Below, piece after piece: positions 18,291 to 26,973 of a stretch of 64,000 nt of DNA (position 1 is its first letter; each line of letters starts with the position of its first letter). The notes under the pieces were generated by a model, which was not told the origin of the DNA, ran no database searches, and saw only the letters and a list, made by a program, of their open reading frames with translations. Both the position numbers and the translations under genes were made by a program. The DNA lies in NCBI GenBank assembly GCA_030066795.1, contig JASJAW010000013.1:1-64000 (forward strand). The letters are read 5' to 3'. This DNA comes from Dinoroseobacter sp. (GTDB lineage: Bacteria > Pseudomonadota > Alphaproteobacteria > Rhodobacterales > Rhodobacteraceae).

Positions 18291-19328
18291 TCAGGCGCGT
18301 CTACGACGACCTGCACGCGCCCGTGACCGGGTCGGACCGCCCTCTCCGGTGCCGTCGTCTGCGGATGAAAACCCACCAAGCGCAGCGGCGATTTCGTCAA
18401 GACTCGGCCGGACGCGCTCGGGGGCCTCATCCAGAGCAGCGCGCATGTGGCGCAAATGCTCGAAAGTGGTGCCGCAGCACCCGCCGATGATCGACGCGCC
18501 CGAGGCTCTCGCAAGCAAGGCATACTCGGCCATCAACTCCGGGGTGCCATCGTAATGGATATGTCCGTCGACATATTTCGGAATCCCCGCATTGCCTTTG
18601 GCGATAATCGGTCGCTCCGGGCCTGCCGCGGAAAAGCCGAGCACGGTCCGGAGTAGATCCGAGGCGCCAACTCCACAATTGGCACCGAAGGCCACAGGCG
18701 CGTGCGCTAGTTTTTCGAGATTGCGCACCATGTCGGCAGAGGTCACGCCCATCATCGTACGTCCGGCCGTATCGAAACTCATGGTTCCCGCCCAAGGCAT
18801 GCCCGCACGCCCCGCAGCTTCGCTGGCGGCGGCGTATTCTTCTGGGGCTGATATGGTTTCCACCCAAAGCACGTCCGCGCCGCCGGCTTTCAGGCCTTCG
18901 GCCTGTTCGTGGAACATCTCCACCGCCAGATCATGCGTAAGAGATCCCATCGGGGCCATGATCTCCCCGGTCGGGCCTATCGACCCTGCGACCACGACCG
19001 TGCGCCCCGATTTGTCGGCAACCTCGCGTCCGATTTCGGCAGCGGCCCGGTTCAGTTCCCCGACGCGGTCTTGCGCATCATGAAGCTTGAGCCGCGCAGC
19101 GTTACCTCCGAACGAATTGGTCAGAAACAGGTCAGAGCCGGCGTCGACCGCGCCCTGATAGAGCGTTTCGATCCGGTCTGGATGATCGGTGTTCCACAAC
19201 TCCGGTGCGTCGCCTGAGGACAGGCCCATGTTGAAAAGTGTTGTTCCCGTCGCTCCGTCGGTCAGCAGGACCCCTTTTTCGATCAGCAGGGCGGACAGGG
19301 CATCTGGGCCAGAAAGGTGGCCGGTCAT
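18291..19328 (-). CDS. bmt: Homocysteine S-methyltransferase (annotated family: betaine-homocysteine methyltransferase)
   Basis: A 345-residue zinc-dependent homocysteine methyltransferase. The opening DGATGTTLFNMG and the zinc Cys residues in GANCGVG and GGCCGTT match the Hcy-binding domain shared by MetH and BHMT. These proteins are commonly named Bmt, but in Phaeobacter a homologue acts as the homocysteine-binding part of a three-piece methionine synthase; the adjacent corrinoid gene makes that the better reading here. The basic tail (RSRARAGRRRRA) is unusual but in frame. AAGGA lies about nine bases before the ATG. The leader contains three strong inverted repeats. Confidence 0.87.
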   Translation of the reverse strand: MTGHLSGPDALSALLIEKGVLLTDGATGTTLFNMGLSSGDAPELWNTDHPDRIETLYQGAVDAGSDLFLTNSFGGNAARLKLHDAQDRVGELNRAAAEIGREVADKSGRTVVVAGSIGPTGEIMAPMGSLTHDLAVEMFHEQAEGLKAGGADVLWVETISAPEEYAAASEAAGRAGMPWAGTMSFDTAGRTMMGVTSADMVRNLEKLAHAPVAFGANCGVGASDLLRTVLGFSAAGPERPIIAKGNAGIPKYVDGHIHYDGTPELMAEYALLARASGASIIGGCCGTTFEHLRHMRAALDEAPERVRPSLDEIAAALGGFSSADDGTGEGGPTRSRARAGRRRRA

Positions 19329-19353
19329 GGGCAGTTCCTTTTCAACGGCAAAG

Positions 19354-19474
19354 CCCGCTCTGAGGTCAGAGCGGGATTGTTTCTGCGCCGCTTTTGACAG
19401 CCCGGCTTAGTTTAAGCAATTTCATAATTCTCATGTTTTTCATGAGATCCGTGCGTATTCGGTTTTGCGCACGG
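19354..19474 (-). promoter_or_regulatory. Structured leader or operator region of the homocysteine methyltransferase operon
   Basis: Reading toward the gene there are three inverted repeats. CCGTGCG/CGCACGG spans 19449-19474 (12-base loop). TCTCATG-AAAAA-CATGAGA spans 19429-19447 (7 bp, 5-base loop). CCCGCTCTGA/TCAGAGCGGG spans 19354-19375 (up to 10 bp) and lies 13 bases before the AAGGA ribosome site. The last could act as an attenuator or block ribosome access; the second has the symmetry of a transcription factor operator. I could not match the SAM-II core consensus as I remember it. The rest of the 19376-19526 gap holds no gene. Confidence 0.45.
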
Positions 19475-19526
19475 GGTAGCTCCGGCCTCACAAGTTATGG
19501 GCGGAGCAATCTGGCGAAGTTCTCGC

Positions 19527-19844
19527 TTAATCTGTCTCGCTCATGATCTGGGCCTTAGCTTCGATCAGAAGCTCCGCCATTTTGCCCCGGATCGTTTCTT
19601 CATCTGCGAGCTCTCCGAGATCACCGGAAACTTTACGGTAGACGTCCTCGTGACCGGCCTCTTCGAAGTCCGATTTTACCACCTCGCGGGCATAGGCATC
19701 GGCGTCAGCACCGGTTTTACCCATCAATTCCGCCGCCCACAGGCCCAGAAGTTTATTGCGCCGGGCATCTGCCTTGAACTGCATTTCTGCGTCGTGGGCG
19801 AACTTGGCCTCAAAAGCGTGTTCCCGATCATCGAAGGTGGTCAT
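19527..19844 (-). CDS. F1-ATPase inhibitor subunit zeta (DUF1476)
   Basis: A 105-residue all-helical protein matching the DUF1476 family, identified in Paracoccus as the zeta subunit that blocks ATP hydrolysis by F1F0-ATP synthase. The N-terminal inhibitory segment reads TTFDDREHAFEAKFAHDAE, followed by the family core RRNKLLGLWAAELMGKTG and a helical C-terminus. The ATG at 19844 gives the usual length; an in-frame extension to 19913 has no family resemblance. It is not linked to atp genes here, as is normal for the family. It is divergent from purC. Confidence 0.9.
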   Translation of the reverse strand: MTTFDDREHAFEAKFAHDAEMQFKADARRNKLLGLWAAELMGKTGADADAYAREVVKSDFEEAGHEDVYRKVSGDLGELADEETIRGKMAELLIEAKAQIMSETD

Positions 19845-20014
19845 ATCGTATCCCCTGCCACTGAAAAGGTTGTTTTCATATGACGCTGAGCGCGCAGCAC
19901 CGCAAGCCCGCAACCCGCGCTTGCGGCGTCTTGCAGCATGGCACGCGGTGTCCTATAGCGTGCGCACCGTGAAAGAAGCGCGGCCCCGTGCTTCTGCGAC
20001 CCGGAGATTCCCAC

Positions 20015-20776
20015 ATGGCGCGCCGCAAAAAGATCTACGAAGGCAAGGCCAAGATTCTGTATGAAGGTCCCGAGCCGGGCACGTTGGTGCAGTACTTCAA
20101 GGACGATGCTACCGCCTTCAATGCGGAAAAGAGGGACGTCATTGACGGCAAAGGGGTTCTGAACAATCGCCTGAGCGAGTTCTTCATGACCGGCCTCAAT
20201 ACGATCGGGGTACCGACACATTTCATTCGCCGCCTGAACATGCGTGAGCAACTTGTTCGTGCGGTTGAAATAATTCCACTCGAAGTGGTCGTGCGGAACG
20301 TCGCGGCGGGGTCAATATCAAAGCGACTTGGGATCGAGGAAGGCACACCGATGCCGCGCCCCATCGTCGAGTTCTATTTCAAGGATGACGATCTCGGCGA
20401 TCCGATCGTGTCGGAAGAACACATCATCGCGTTTCAGTGGGCCACCCAGCAGGATCTCGATGATATGATCGCGCTCGCTCTGCGGGTGAACGACTTCATG
20501 TCGGGGTGCATGCTGTCGGTCGGAATCCAGCTCGTCGATTTTAAGATCGAAGTCGGTCGCATTTTCGAAGGTGACTACCAGCGTCTTGTCGTTGCCGACG
20601 AGATCAGCCCTGACAGTTGTCGTCTCTGGGACGTAAAAACGGGTCAGAAGCTCGACAAGGACGTGTTTCGGCGCGATCTCGGCAATCTGGCGGACGCTTA
20701 TACGGAAGTGGCGCGCCGGTTGGGTGTTCTGCCTCAGACCGCCACGCCTATGACCAAGCCCACGCTCATCAACTGA
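20015..20776 (+). CDS. purC: Phosphoribosylaminoimidazole-succinocarboxamide synthase
   Basis: SAICAR synthetase joins aspartate to CAIR with ATP in purine synthesis. The 253-residue protein starts [16 protein letters not shown], the family opening. It carries [20 protein letters not shown] near residue 87 and the C-terminal signature [15 protein letters not shown]. Length and motifs are normal. It is the first gene of a four-gene plus-strand run (purC, purS, a dehydrogenase, purQ), with a 14-base gap to purS. Confidence 0.97.
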   Translation: MARRKKIYEGKAKILYEGPEPGTLVQYFKDDATAFNAEKRDVIDGKGVLNNRLSEFFMTGLNTIGVPTHFIRRLNMREQLVRAVEIIPLEVVVRNVAAGSISKRLGIEEGTPMPRPIVEFYFKDDDLGDPIVSEEHIIAFQWATQQDLDDMIALALRVNDFMSGCMLSVGIQLVDFKIEVGRIFEGDYQRLVVADEISPDSCRLWDVKTGQKLDKDVFRRDLGNLADAYTEVARRLGVLPQTATPMTKPTLIN

Positions 20777-20790
20777 AGGAACGCTTCGCA

Positions 20791-21021
20791 ATGAAAGCTC
20801 GTGTGCATGTGATGTTGAAGAACGGTGTTCTGGACCCGCAGGGGGAGGCGGTTCGGCACGCGCTGGGGACGCTGGGGTTCGACGGCGTCAACGGCGTTCG
20901 TCAGGGTAAGGTGATCGAGCTTGACCTCGCTGATGGTACGACCGAAGCGATCGTGACAGAGATGTGCGAAAAGCTCCTCGCCAATACGGTGATCGAAAGC
21001 TATCGGGTGGAAATGCTCTGA
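20791..21021 (+). CDS. purS: Phosphoribosylformylglycinamidine synthase subunit PurS
   Basis: PurS is the small subunit that couples PurQ glutaminase to PurL in the three-protein FGAM synthase. This 76-residue product shows the full family pattern: KARVHVMLKNGVLDPQGEAV, LGFDGVNGVRQGKVIELDL and the end VIESYRVEML. GAAGGAAC precedes the ATG. Its stop overlaps the ATG of the following dehydrogenase gene as TGATG, so the two are translationally coupled. Confidence 0.96.
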   Translation: MKARVHVMLKNGVLDPQGEAVRHALGTLGFDGVNGVRQGKVIELDLADGTTEAIVTEMCEKLLANTVIESYRVEML

Positions 21022-22058
21022 TGCGCGCTGCGGTCCTTCGCGAATACAATTCAGATCTGAGCCTCGAGGACGTTTCCGATCCAACCTGTCCCGAGGATGG
21101 CGTTGTCCTGAAAGTGCTGGCCTGTGGCGTGTGTCGGTCTGACTGGCATGGCTGGGTCGGGGAGCATCCGCGCGTCAAACCGGGCCAGATCGGTGGGCAT
21201 GAGTATTGTGGCGAAGTGGTCGAGGCAGGAGCGCGCGCCGCGCACAAGGTCGGCGACAGGGTGGTTGCTCCGTTTATCCTGGCATGCGGAACGTGCCCGT
21301 CCTGCCAGTCGGGCGCGCAAAACACCTGTCCCAACCAGCGACTTCCGGGATTCATCGAGCCTGGCGCCTTTGCCGAGTACGTCGCGGTGCCCTTTGATCA
21401 CAATCTGTCGCTCCTGCCAGACAGCCTTTCCCCAACCGTCGCCGCGGGGCTTGGATGTCGCGTAACTACGGCATGGCACGCACTGACGGGACGGGCGAGT
21501 GTTCAGGCCGCAGAGTGGGTGGCCGTTCACGGAACCGGGGGCATTGGTCTCAGCTCAGTGATCCTTGCCCATGCGCTCGGCGCGCGGGTCGTTGCAGTGG
21601 ATGTGGTTGATGAAAAGCTGACCCATGCCGCCCAGCACGGGGCGGAGATCACGATCAACGCGCAGGATGGCAACGTCGCGGCGCAGATCAAAGAGGCAAC
21701 TGGCGGCGGCGCCCATGTGGCGATCGAGGCGCTGGGTATTCCGGAAACCGTGAACGCATCTCTGGAATGTCTTCGGCCGCTGGGCCGGCATGTTCAAGTT
21801 GGCATGCCTGTTGGCCACACGGCCCAAATGAAGATCAATATGTCAGCGGTCTATCAGGGCAATCTCGCGGTTTACGGGACACGCGGTATGCCCTCGTGGC
21901 GTTATCCCAGCCTTTTGAGCCTGATTGAAACGGGCAGGGTTGATATGTCGCCACTTATCGCGCGCGAGATTGGCCTGTCGGGCACGTCTGACGAATTGCG
22001 CGCCTTTAACGGTCCAACGCCCCCCGGTGTGGCGGTCATCACGGATTTTCTGAATTGA
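21021..22058 (+). CDS. Zinc-dependent medium-chain alcohol dehydrogenase-family protein
   Basis: A 345-residue MDR enzyme. The catalytic-zinc residues appear in [14 protein letters not shown] (Cys), [13 protein letters not shown] (His-Glu), and the later conserved position; the structural-zinc Cys residues are in [15 protein letters not shown]. The NAD(P) site is GTGGIGLSS near residue 175. Substrate unknown. It is notable for sitting inside the purine cluster between purS and purQ, sharing a TGATG junction with purS and leaving 13 bases before purQ. A metabolic link to purines is not known to me. Confidence 0.88.
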   Translation: MRAAVLREYNSDLSLEDVSDPTCPEDGVVLKVLACGVCRSDWHGWVGEHPRVKPGQIGGHEYCGEVVEAGARAAHKVGDRVVAPFILACGTCPSCQSGAQNTCPNQRLPGFIEPGAFAEYVAVPFDHNLSLLPDSLSPTVAAGLGCRVTTAWHALTGRASVQAAEWVAVHGTGGIGLSSVILAHALGARVVAVDVVDEKLTHAAQHGAEITINAQDGNVAAQIKEATGGGAHVAIEALGIPETVNASLECLRPLGRHVQVGMPVGHTAQMKINMSAVYQGNLAVYGTRGMPSWRYPSLLSLIETGRVDMSPLIAREIGLSGTSDELRAFNGPTPPGVAVITDFLN

Positions 22059-22071
22059 GGAGCGTTCACTT

Positions 22072-22743
22072 ATGAAAGCCGCCGTCATCGTCTTTCCGGG
22101 TTCGAATTGCGACCGCGACCTCGCTGAGGCGTTCCGAAAGTCTTCTGGCATCGAGCCGGCGATGGTCTGGCACAAAGACACGCGCCTGCCTGACGGTCTC
22201 GATATTATCGGCGTGCCCGGTGGCTTTTCGTTCGGGGATTATCTGCGCTGTGGCGCAATTGCCGCCCAGTCGCCCATCGCGCGGGAGGTGAAAGCCTTCG
22301 CCGAAAAAGGCGGACCGGTTCTGGGCATCTGCAATGGGTTTCAAGTCTTGTGTGAAACCGGGCTGCTGCCGGGTGTCCTGATGCGGAATGCATCGCTCAA
22401 GTTTGCCTGCAAACCAACGGGGCTTCGTGTTGAAACCACTGAGAGCCTGTTTACCAGCCAATACACCGCCGGTGATGAAATCACCGTACCCATCGCGCAC
22501 CATGACGGGAATTACCGGGCTGAGGTCGAGACACTCGATCGGTTGGAAGCGGAAGACCGGGTCGCTTTCCGCTATACGTCCAACCCCAATGGTTCGGATC
22601 GCGATATCGCGGGTATACTGTCTGCCAATCGTCGTGTCCTTGGGATGATGCCGCATCCCGAGCGCGCTTTTGAGCCCGCCCATGGCGGCACTGATGGCCA
22701 AAAACTGTTCGCGAGCTTGCTGGATGCGCTGGCACCGGTCTGA
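22072..22743 (+). CDS. purQ: Phosphoribosylformylglycinamidine synthase glutaminase subunit PurQ
   Basis: PurQ releases ammonia from glutamine for FGAM synthase. The 223-residue class I glutamine amidotransferase opens [17 protein letters not shown]. It has [16 protein letters not shown], the nucleophile Cys in [11 protein letters not shown] near residue 86, and the His-Glu pair in [18 protein letters not shown] lies upstream of the ATG. purL is not in the window. Confidence 0.97.
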   Translation: MKAAVIVFPGSNCDRDLAEAFRKSSGIEPAMVWHKDTRLPDGLDIIGVPGGFSFGDYLRCGAIAAQSPIAREVKAFAEKGGPVLGICNGFQVLCETGLLPGVLMRNASLKFACKPTGLRVETTESLFTSQYTAGDEITVPIAHHDGNYRAEVETLDRLEAEDRVAFRYTSNPNGSDRDIAGILSANRRVLGMMPHPERAFEPAHGGTDGQKLFASLLDALAPV

Positions 22744-22787
22744 TCGGGCAGCTTGTGAGGGGCCACTCGAAGACTTAGTTTAGGGGC

Positions 22788-24545
22788 ATGGTCGTATCCC
22801 GCCCAGATCCGTCACGTTCTTTGTCACGGGCCACCGTGGTGGCGCGCGTCCTCGCAGTGTTGCTGGCTCTTCTTGCAGTGGGGGTGGTCTACGTCACAAA
22901 CATCTGGCTGACGGACCGCTTCACGGAAACCACGCGGACCCGAGCCGAGCTCCGGCTTTCACTTTATTCCAACTCGATCGTTTCGGAATTGCAGCGAAAC
23001 TCGGTTGTGCCGCTTCTGCTATCCCGTGACCCGGTGATCGTGAACGCCCTCAATCAGAAAGACTACGCAGCCACCTCGCAGCGGTTGATCAGTCTGCGCG
23101 AAGAGATTGGGGCCGCATCGCTGGAACTGCTGGACGAAAGCGGTCGTACAGTTGCCGCAACCGACCGGACCCAGCTCGGAACTCAGCACCGAAATATGCC
23201 TTACTTCGTTGAGGCATTGCGCTCCAATGGCACTGTTTTCACAATTTCCGAGACCGAGAGTGGCGCGTTTGGCTTTGCGTTCTCACGGCTAATCAAAGAC
23301 GACCAGCGGGTTCTGGGCGTGATGGTTGTGGAGGTCGATCTTCGCAAGCTTGAACAACGCTGGTCAGGTGGATCTGACGCGATCATGGTCACCGACAGCA
23401 CGGGGCGGGTGATCGTGTCGACCGAGCCGCGGTGGCGTGGGCGCACGGTCGATGAGGCCCTGACTGCGCAGTCCCCGCCCTCGGCGATCGCGCGGGCAAT
23501 TCAGGCGACAGGAGACTGGACCGGGCGGGCCCCGGAGACCTATTTGCTCGGCGAAGCGGTGCTACAGCTCGAAACGCTCGTTCCGTTTCGCGGATGGCGT
23601 CTTACATCCTTCGTGACGTACTCTTCCGTCCGCGAACGTGTGAATGCCGTTCTGGCGCTTGAGATTATGGTCTTTGCGATTCTGATCGCGCTGGGTTTTT
23701 ACGCCTTGAGCCGCCGCGCCGTGTCGACATCGCAATTGTTTCAGCGCGAGTCGGCAGAACTTCGCCTTCTGAACGAACGCCTGCAGCAAGAAATCGCCGA
23801 GCGCGAACGGGTGGAGCGAACGCTCGAACAGGCTGAGCAAACCCTTGCACAGTCTCAGAAACTGGCTGCGCTCGGCGAAATGTCTGCGGCCGTCAGCCAC
23901 GAGTTGAACCAACCCCTCGCAGCGATGAAGACCTATCTCGCAGGCGCACGCCTTCTGATGCAGCGTAAGCGGGTTGATGAATCGCTCAGTTCGTTCTCCC
24001 GGATCGATGACCTGATCGACCGGATGGGCAAGATCACCCGGCAGCTGAAATCCTTCGCTCGCAAGGGGGAAGACGCGTTTCAGCCTGTCGATTTGCGGGA
24101 AGCTCTGTCTTCGGCACTGGCGATCATGGAGCCGCAGCTCAAGCAAGGCCATGTAAAAATTGAAAGAAACACCCCCAAAGAGCCGGTTATGGTGATGGGC
24201 GACCGTATTCGCCTTGAGCAAGTCATCGTGAACCTGCTGCGCAACGCGATGGATGCTTCGGGCGGCGCGGAGCAGCCTTTGGTCGAAATCGATCTAAGTT
24301 TAGCAGAAGTGGCAAAGCTGGCTGTTCGGGACAATGGGCCGGGGATTGAAGACTTCGAACAGCTTTTTGAGCCGTTCTACACGACCAAGCAGCCCGGCGA
24401 CGGTGTCGGGTTGGGGCTGGCGATCTCGTCGGGGATCGTGACAGATCACGGCGGACGCCTGTTGGCAAGAAATCGCGCACACGGCGGCGCTACATTCGAG
24501 ATGCGGTTGCCGCTCTGGACGGCGCAGTCCAAGGCGGCAGAATAG
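22788..24545 (+). CDS. dctB: C4-dicarboxylate sensor histidine kinase DctB
   Basis: A 585-residue sensor kinase with two membrane helices (about residues 17-41 and 287-312). They bracket a periplasmic sensory domain of the double-PAS type (ELLDESGRTVAATDR, ISETESGAFGFAFSR). A cytoplasmic coiled coil (LNERLQQEIAERERVERTL) follows, then the H-box AAVSHELNQPLAAMKTY near residue 370. The ATPase core has the N box VNLLRNAMDAS and G boxes DNGPGIED and GVGLGLAIS. It should phosphorylate the adjacent regulator in response to C4-dicarboxylates. No dctPQM transporter gene adjoins it in the window. Confidence 0.9.
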   Translation: MVVSRPDPSRSLSRATVVARVLAVLLALLAVGVVYVTNIWLTDRFTETTRTRAELRLSLYSNSIVSELQRNSVVPLLLSRDPVIVNALNQKDYAATSQRLISLREEIGAASLELLDESGRTVAATDRTQLGTQHRNMPYFVEALRSNGTVFTISETESGAFGFAFSRLIKDDQRVLGVMVVEVDLRKLEQRWSGGSDAIMVTDSTGRVIVSTEPRWRGRTVDEALTAQSPPSAIARAIQATGDWTGRAPETYLLGEAVLQLETLVPFRGWRLTSFVTYSSVRERVNAVLALEIMVFAILIALGFYALSRRAVSTSQLFQRESAELRLLNERLQQEIAERERVERTLEQAEQTLAQSQKLAALGEMSAAVSHELNQPLAAMKTYLAGARLLMQRKRVDESLSSFSRIDDLIDRMGKITRQLKSFARKGEDAFQPVDLREALSSALAIMEPQLKQGHVKIERNTPKEPVMVMGDRIRLEQVIVNLLRNAMDASGGAEQPLVEIDLSLAEVAKLAVRDNGPGIEDFEQLFEPFYTTKQPGDGVGLGLAISSGIVTDHGGRLLARNRAHGGATFEMRLPLWTAQSKAAE

Positions 24546-24573
24546 GGACGCGCAGACGGGAAGGAGTTGGGCA

Positions 24574-25914
24574 ATGCCCAAAGCCATGAAAATAGCAATC
24601 GTTGATGATGAACAGGACATGCGGCAGTCGATCAGCCAGTGGCTGGCGTTGTCGGGGTTCGATACCGAGACGTTCGCCAGTGCGGAAGATGCGCTGAAAT
24701 CGCTTGATGCCGGGTATCCGGGTATCGTGCTTTCGGACATTCGGATGCCGGGCATGGATGGCATGGCGTTCCTTAAAAAACTGATGGGCACCGACAGCGC
24801 CCTGCCGGTGATCATGATCACTGGACATGGCGACGTACCTATGGCTGTCGAGGCGATGCGGATTGGCGCATTCGACTTTCTTGAAAAACCATTCAATCCC
24901 GACCGCATGACGCAGCTTGCCAAGAAAGCTGCTGACGCGCGGCGACTGACGCTGGAAAACCGGGCTCTGCGTCGGGAACTTGGTGATGGCTCCACGATGA
25001 TGAAAAAGCTCATCGGAGCCTCGCCTGTGATGGCACGGTTGCGTGAAGACATTCTCGATCTTGGGCAAGCTGATGGTCATGTTCTGATCGACGGGGAAAC
25101 AGGCACTGGCAAGACACTGGTCGCCCACGCGCTGCACGCGGTGGGGCCACGCGCGGGCAAGCCCTTTATTATTCAAAGTTGTGCGGCAGGCGACGACCTG
25201 TCTGCGCGCCTGTTCGGTCCGTCGGAAGAGGGTATGCCTCTGCCGCTGGTCGAGCAGGCGCGCGGCGGGACGCTGTGTCTCGAGGACATCGAAGCGCTGC
25301 CGGCAGAAGCCCAGACGCGGCTTCTGGCGATGATGAATGACACCGCTGCAGGGTTGGAGACGCGGATAATCGCGGTCTCGAACCTGTCACAGGACGGACG
25401 GACAATCGAAGACTGCCTGCGACCAGACCTGTTCTACCGCCTCGCCGCTCTGAGGATCACGTTGCCACCACTTCGTCAGCGCGGAGAAGATATTCTGACA
25501 CTCTTTACGCAGTATGCGGAAGACTTCTGTGAGGAATATGGATGTGACGCTCCGCAGGTCGCGGCTCAGGAAGCGGCGCAACTCCTGCAAGCGCCGTGGC
25601 CGGGCAACGTGCGTCAACTGATCAATCTGGCCGAACGGGCCGTGCTACAATCCCGCCGTGGATCAGGGTCGATCTCGTCGCTACTGATGGCCGACAATGC
25701 CGAAGTCGGGGCTGAGTTGGGCCCAGCGGTGACCACTGAGGGTAAACCACTGAAGGAATATGTCGAAGCGTTCGAGCGGATGCTGATTGACAACACAATG
25801 CGCCGCCACAAAGGGTCGATTTCTGCTGTGATGGATGAACTCTGCCTGCCGCGCCGAACTCTAAACGAGAAGATGGCGAAATACGGCCTGAGCCGTGCGA
25901 ATTACCTAAGTTGA
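24574..25914 (+). CDS. dctD: DctD-type response regulator with an AAA+ domain lacking the GAFTGA loop
   Basis: A 446-residue NtrC-type regulator, 28 bases after dctB. The receiver domain has acidic residues in VDDEQD, the phosphorylation site Asp55 in LSDIRMPGMDG and Lys in EKPF. The AAA+ domain has Walker A GETGTGKT near residue 173 and LCLEDIE in the Walker B place (usually LFLDEID). Between LFG (near 212) and GGTLCLED the usual GAFTGA loop is missing and about six residues are deleted (PSEEGMPLPLVEQAR instead). A Fis-type helix-turn-helix (SISAVMDELCLPRRTLNEKM) ends the protein. Loss of GAFTGA should prevent sigma-54 contact, so activation may use another sigma factor. Confidence 0.85.
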   Translation: MPKAMKIAIVDDEQDMRQSISQWLALSGFDTETFASAEDALKSLDAGYPGIVLSDIRMPGMDGMAFLKKLMGTDSALPVIMITGHGDVPMAVEAMRIGAFDFLEKPFNPDRMTQLAKKAADARRLTLENRALRRELGDGSTMMKKLIGASPVMARLREDILDLGQADGHVLIDGETGTGKTLVAHALHAVGPRAGKPFIIQSCAAGDDLSARLFGPSEEGMPLPLVEQARGGTLCLEDIEALPAEAQTRLLAMMNDTAAGLETRIIAVSNLSQDGRTIEDCLRPDLFYRLAALRITLPPLRQRGEDILTLFTQYAEDFCEEYGCDAPQVAAQEAAQLLQAPWPGNVRQLINLAERAVLQSRRGSGSISSLLMADNAEVGAELGPAVTTEGKPLKEYVEAFERMLIDNTMRRHKGSISAVMDELCLPRRTLNEKMAKYGLSRANYLS

Positions 25915-25931
25915 GATAGGCGGACTTAGTC

Positions 25932-26780
25932 TCACTTCCCGGATGTCGGCAATTGGTCGGGCAGCGTGATCTTGGCGACCTGTTCGGCAATCGGATCCAC
26001 GGAAAGAGGGTGGGTTTCGGCCTCGTGGTCCCTTGGATCGCCGATGGCCTGCCACATTCCACCCTTGTAGATTTCCAGTCCGGCAAAGCTCGCCTTGTAT
26101 CCCATCTTCGGACTGCCAGGGACCCAATAACCAAGATACACATACGGTAGGCCTGCTTCACGCGCGATATCCACGTGGTCGAGGATCATGTAGGTTCCTA
26201 ACGAGTGCGCGTGCAGATCGGGATCGTAGAACGAATAGACCATCGACAAACCGTCATCGAGAACATCCGTCAGGCACACGCCTGCAAGCGACCGGTCAGA
26301 TTGGCGCGCGGCGTCAGATGCTTCTGGCTCCGCGTATTCTATCACCCGAGAACGGACAGGGGTCTCTTCGATCATCGCTGCGAATTCGAAAATATCCATG
26401 TCTGCCATGCCGCCATCAGCGTGCCGGCTGTCGAGATATTTTCTGAAAAGGGTGTACTGATCTTCCGTCGCCCACGGGGAGGTCGCCTCCCGGATCAAGT
26501 GATTGTTGCGCTTTCGCGTCCGACGTTGGCTGCGATTCGCCTGGAACTCCGCAACATTGATCCGCGCTGAAAGGCACGCCATACACTCCGCGCAGGACGG
26601 ACGGTACAGAACATTCTGCGAGCGGCGGAACCCCTGTTTGGACAGCGCGTCATTCAGAGTTTCAGAGTATTCGCCTTGTAAAGCAGTGAATAACTTCCGT
26701 TCCATGCGCCCTTCGAGATACGGGCATGGTTGCGGAGCCGTCACATAGAATTGCGGCGCGATGGGAAGTGTGTGGCGCAT
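25932..26780 (-). CDS. bpt: Aspartate/glutamate leucyltransferase (Bpt)
   Basis: Bpt adds leucine from Leu-tRNA to proteins with N-terminal Asp or Glu, marking them for ClpAP. The 282-residue sequence has the ATE-fold N-terminal motif with Cys residues, [18 protein letters not shown] near residue 60. It also has the GNAT-like C-terminal half with [21 protein letters not shown] and [17 protein letters not shown]. Annotation as arginyltransferase is common, but bacterial members of this length transfer leucine. It is convergent with dctD (17-base gap). Confidence 0.92.
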   Translation of the reverse strand: MRHTLPIAPQFYVTAPQPCPYLEGRMERKLFTALQGEYSETLNDALSKQGFRRSQNVLYRPSCAECMACLSARINVAEFQANRSQRRTRKRNNHLIREATSPWATEDQYTLFRKYLDSRHADGGMADMDIFEFAAMIEETPVRSRVIEYAEPEASDAARQSDRSLAGVCLTDVLDDGLSMVYSFYDPDLHAHSLGTYMILDHVDIAREAGLPYVYLGYWVPGSPKMGYKASFAGLEIYKGGMWQAIGDPRDHEAETHPLSVDPIAEQVAKITLPDQLPTSGK

Positions 26781-26973
26781 TTAGTCCATTTGGCAGCGAT
26801 CGAGGAAAAGGTAGCAATCCCTGTCCCATCCGCCAACCCACTTTGCGCGTCCGCAACACATTGAATTCGTCGTCGATCGGTGGCTTGACCCGCCGCAAGC
26901 GGTTGAAGAACCCTCCGGCACGTCGGGTTTGGCAGTTGCCCAGCCCAAAGAAGCGAAATGGAAGCCTTCTTTT

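Noticed and set aside
19354-19474. SAM-II or SAH riboswitch upstream of the homocysteine methyltransferase
   Set aside because: The hairpins are real, but I could not align the conserved SAM-II or SAH core bases, so no named riboswitch is claimed.
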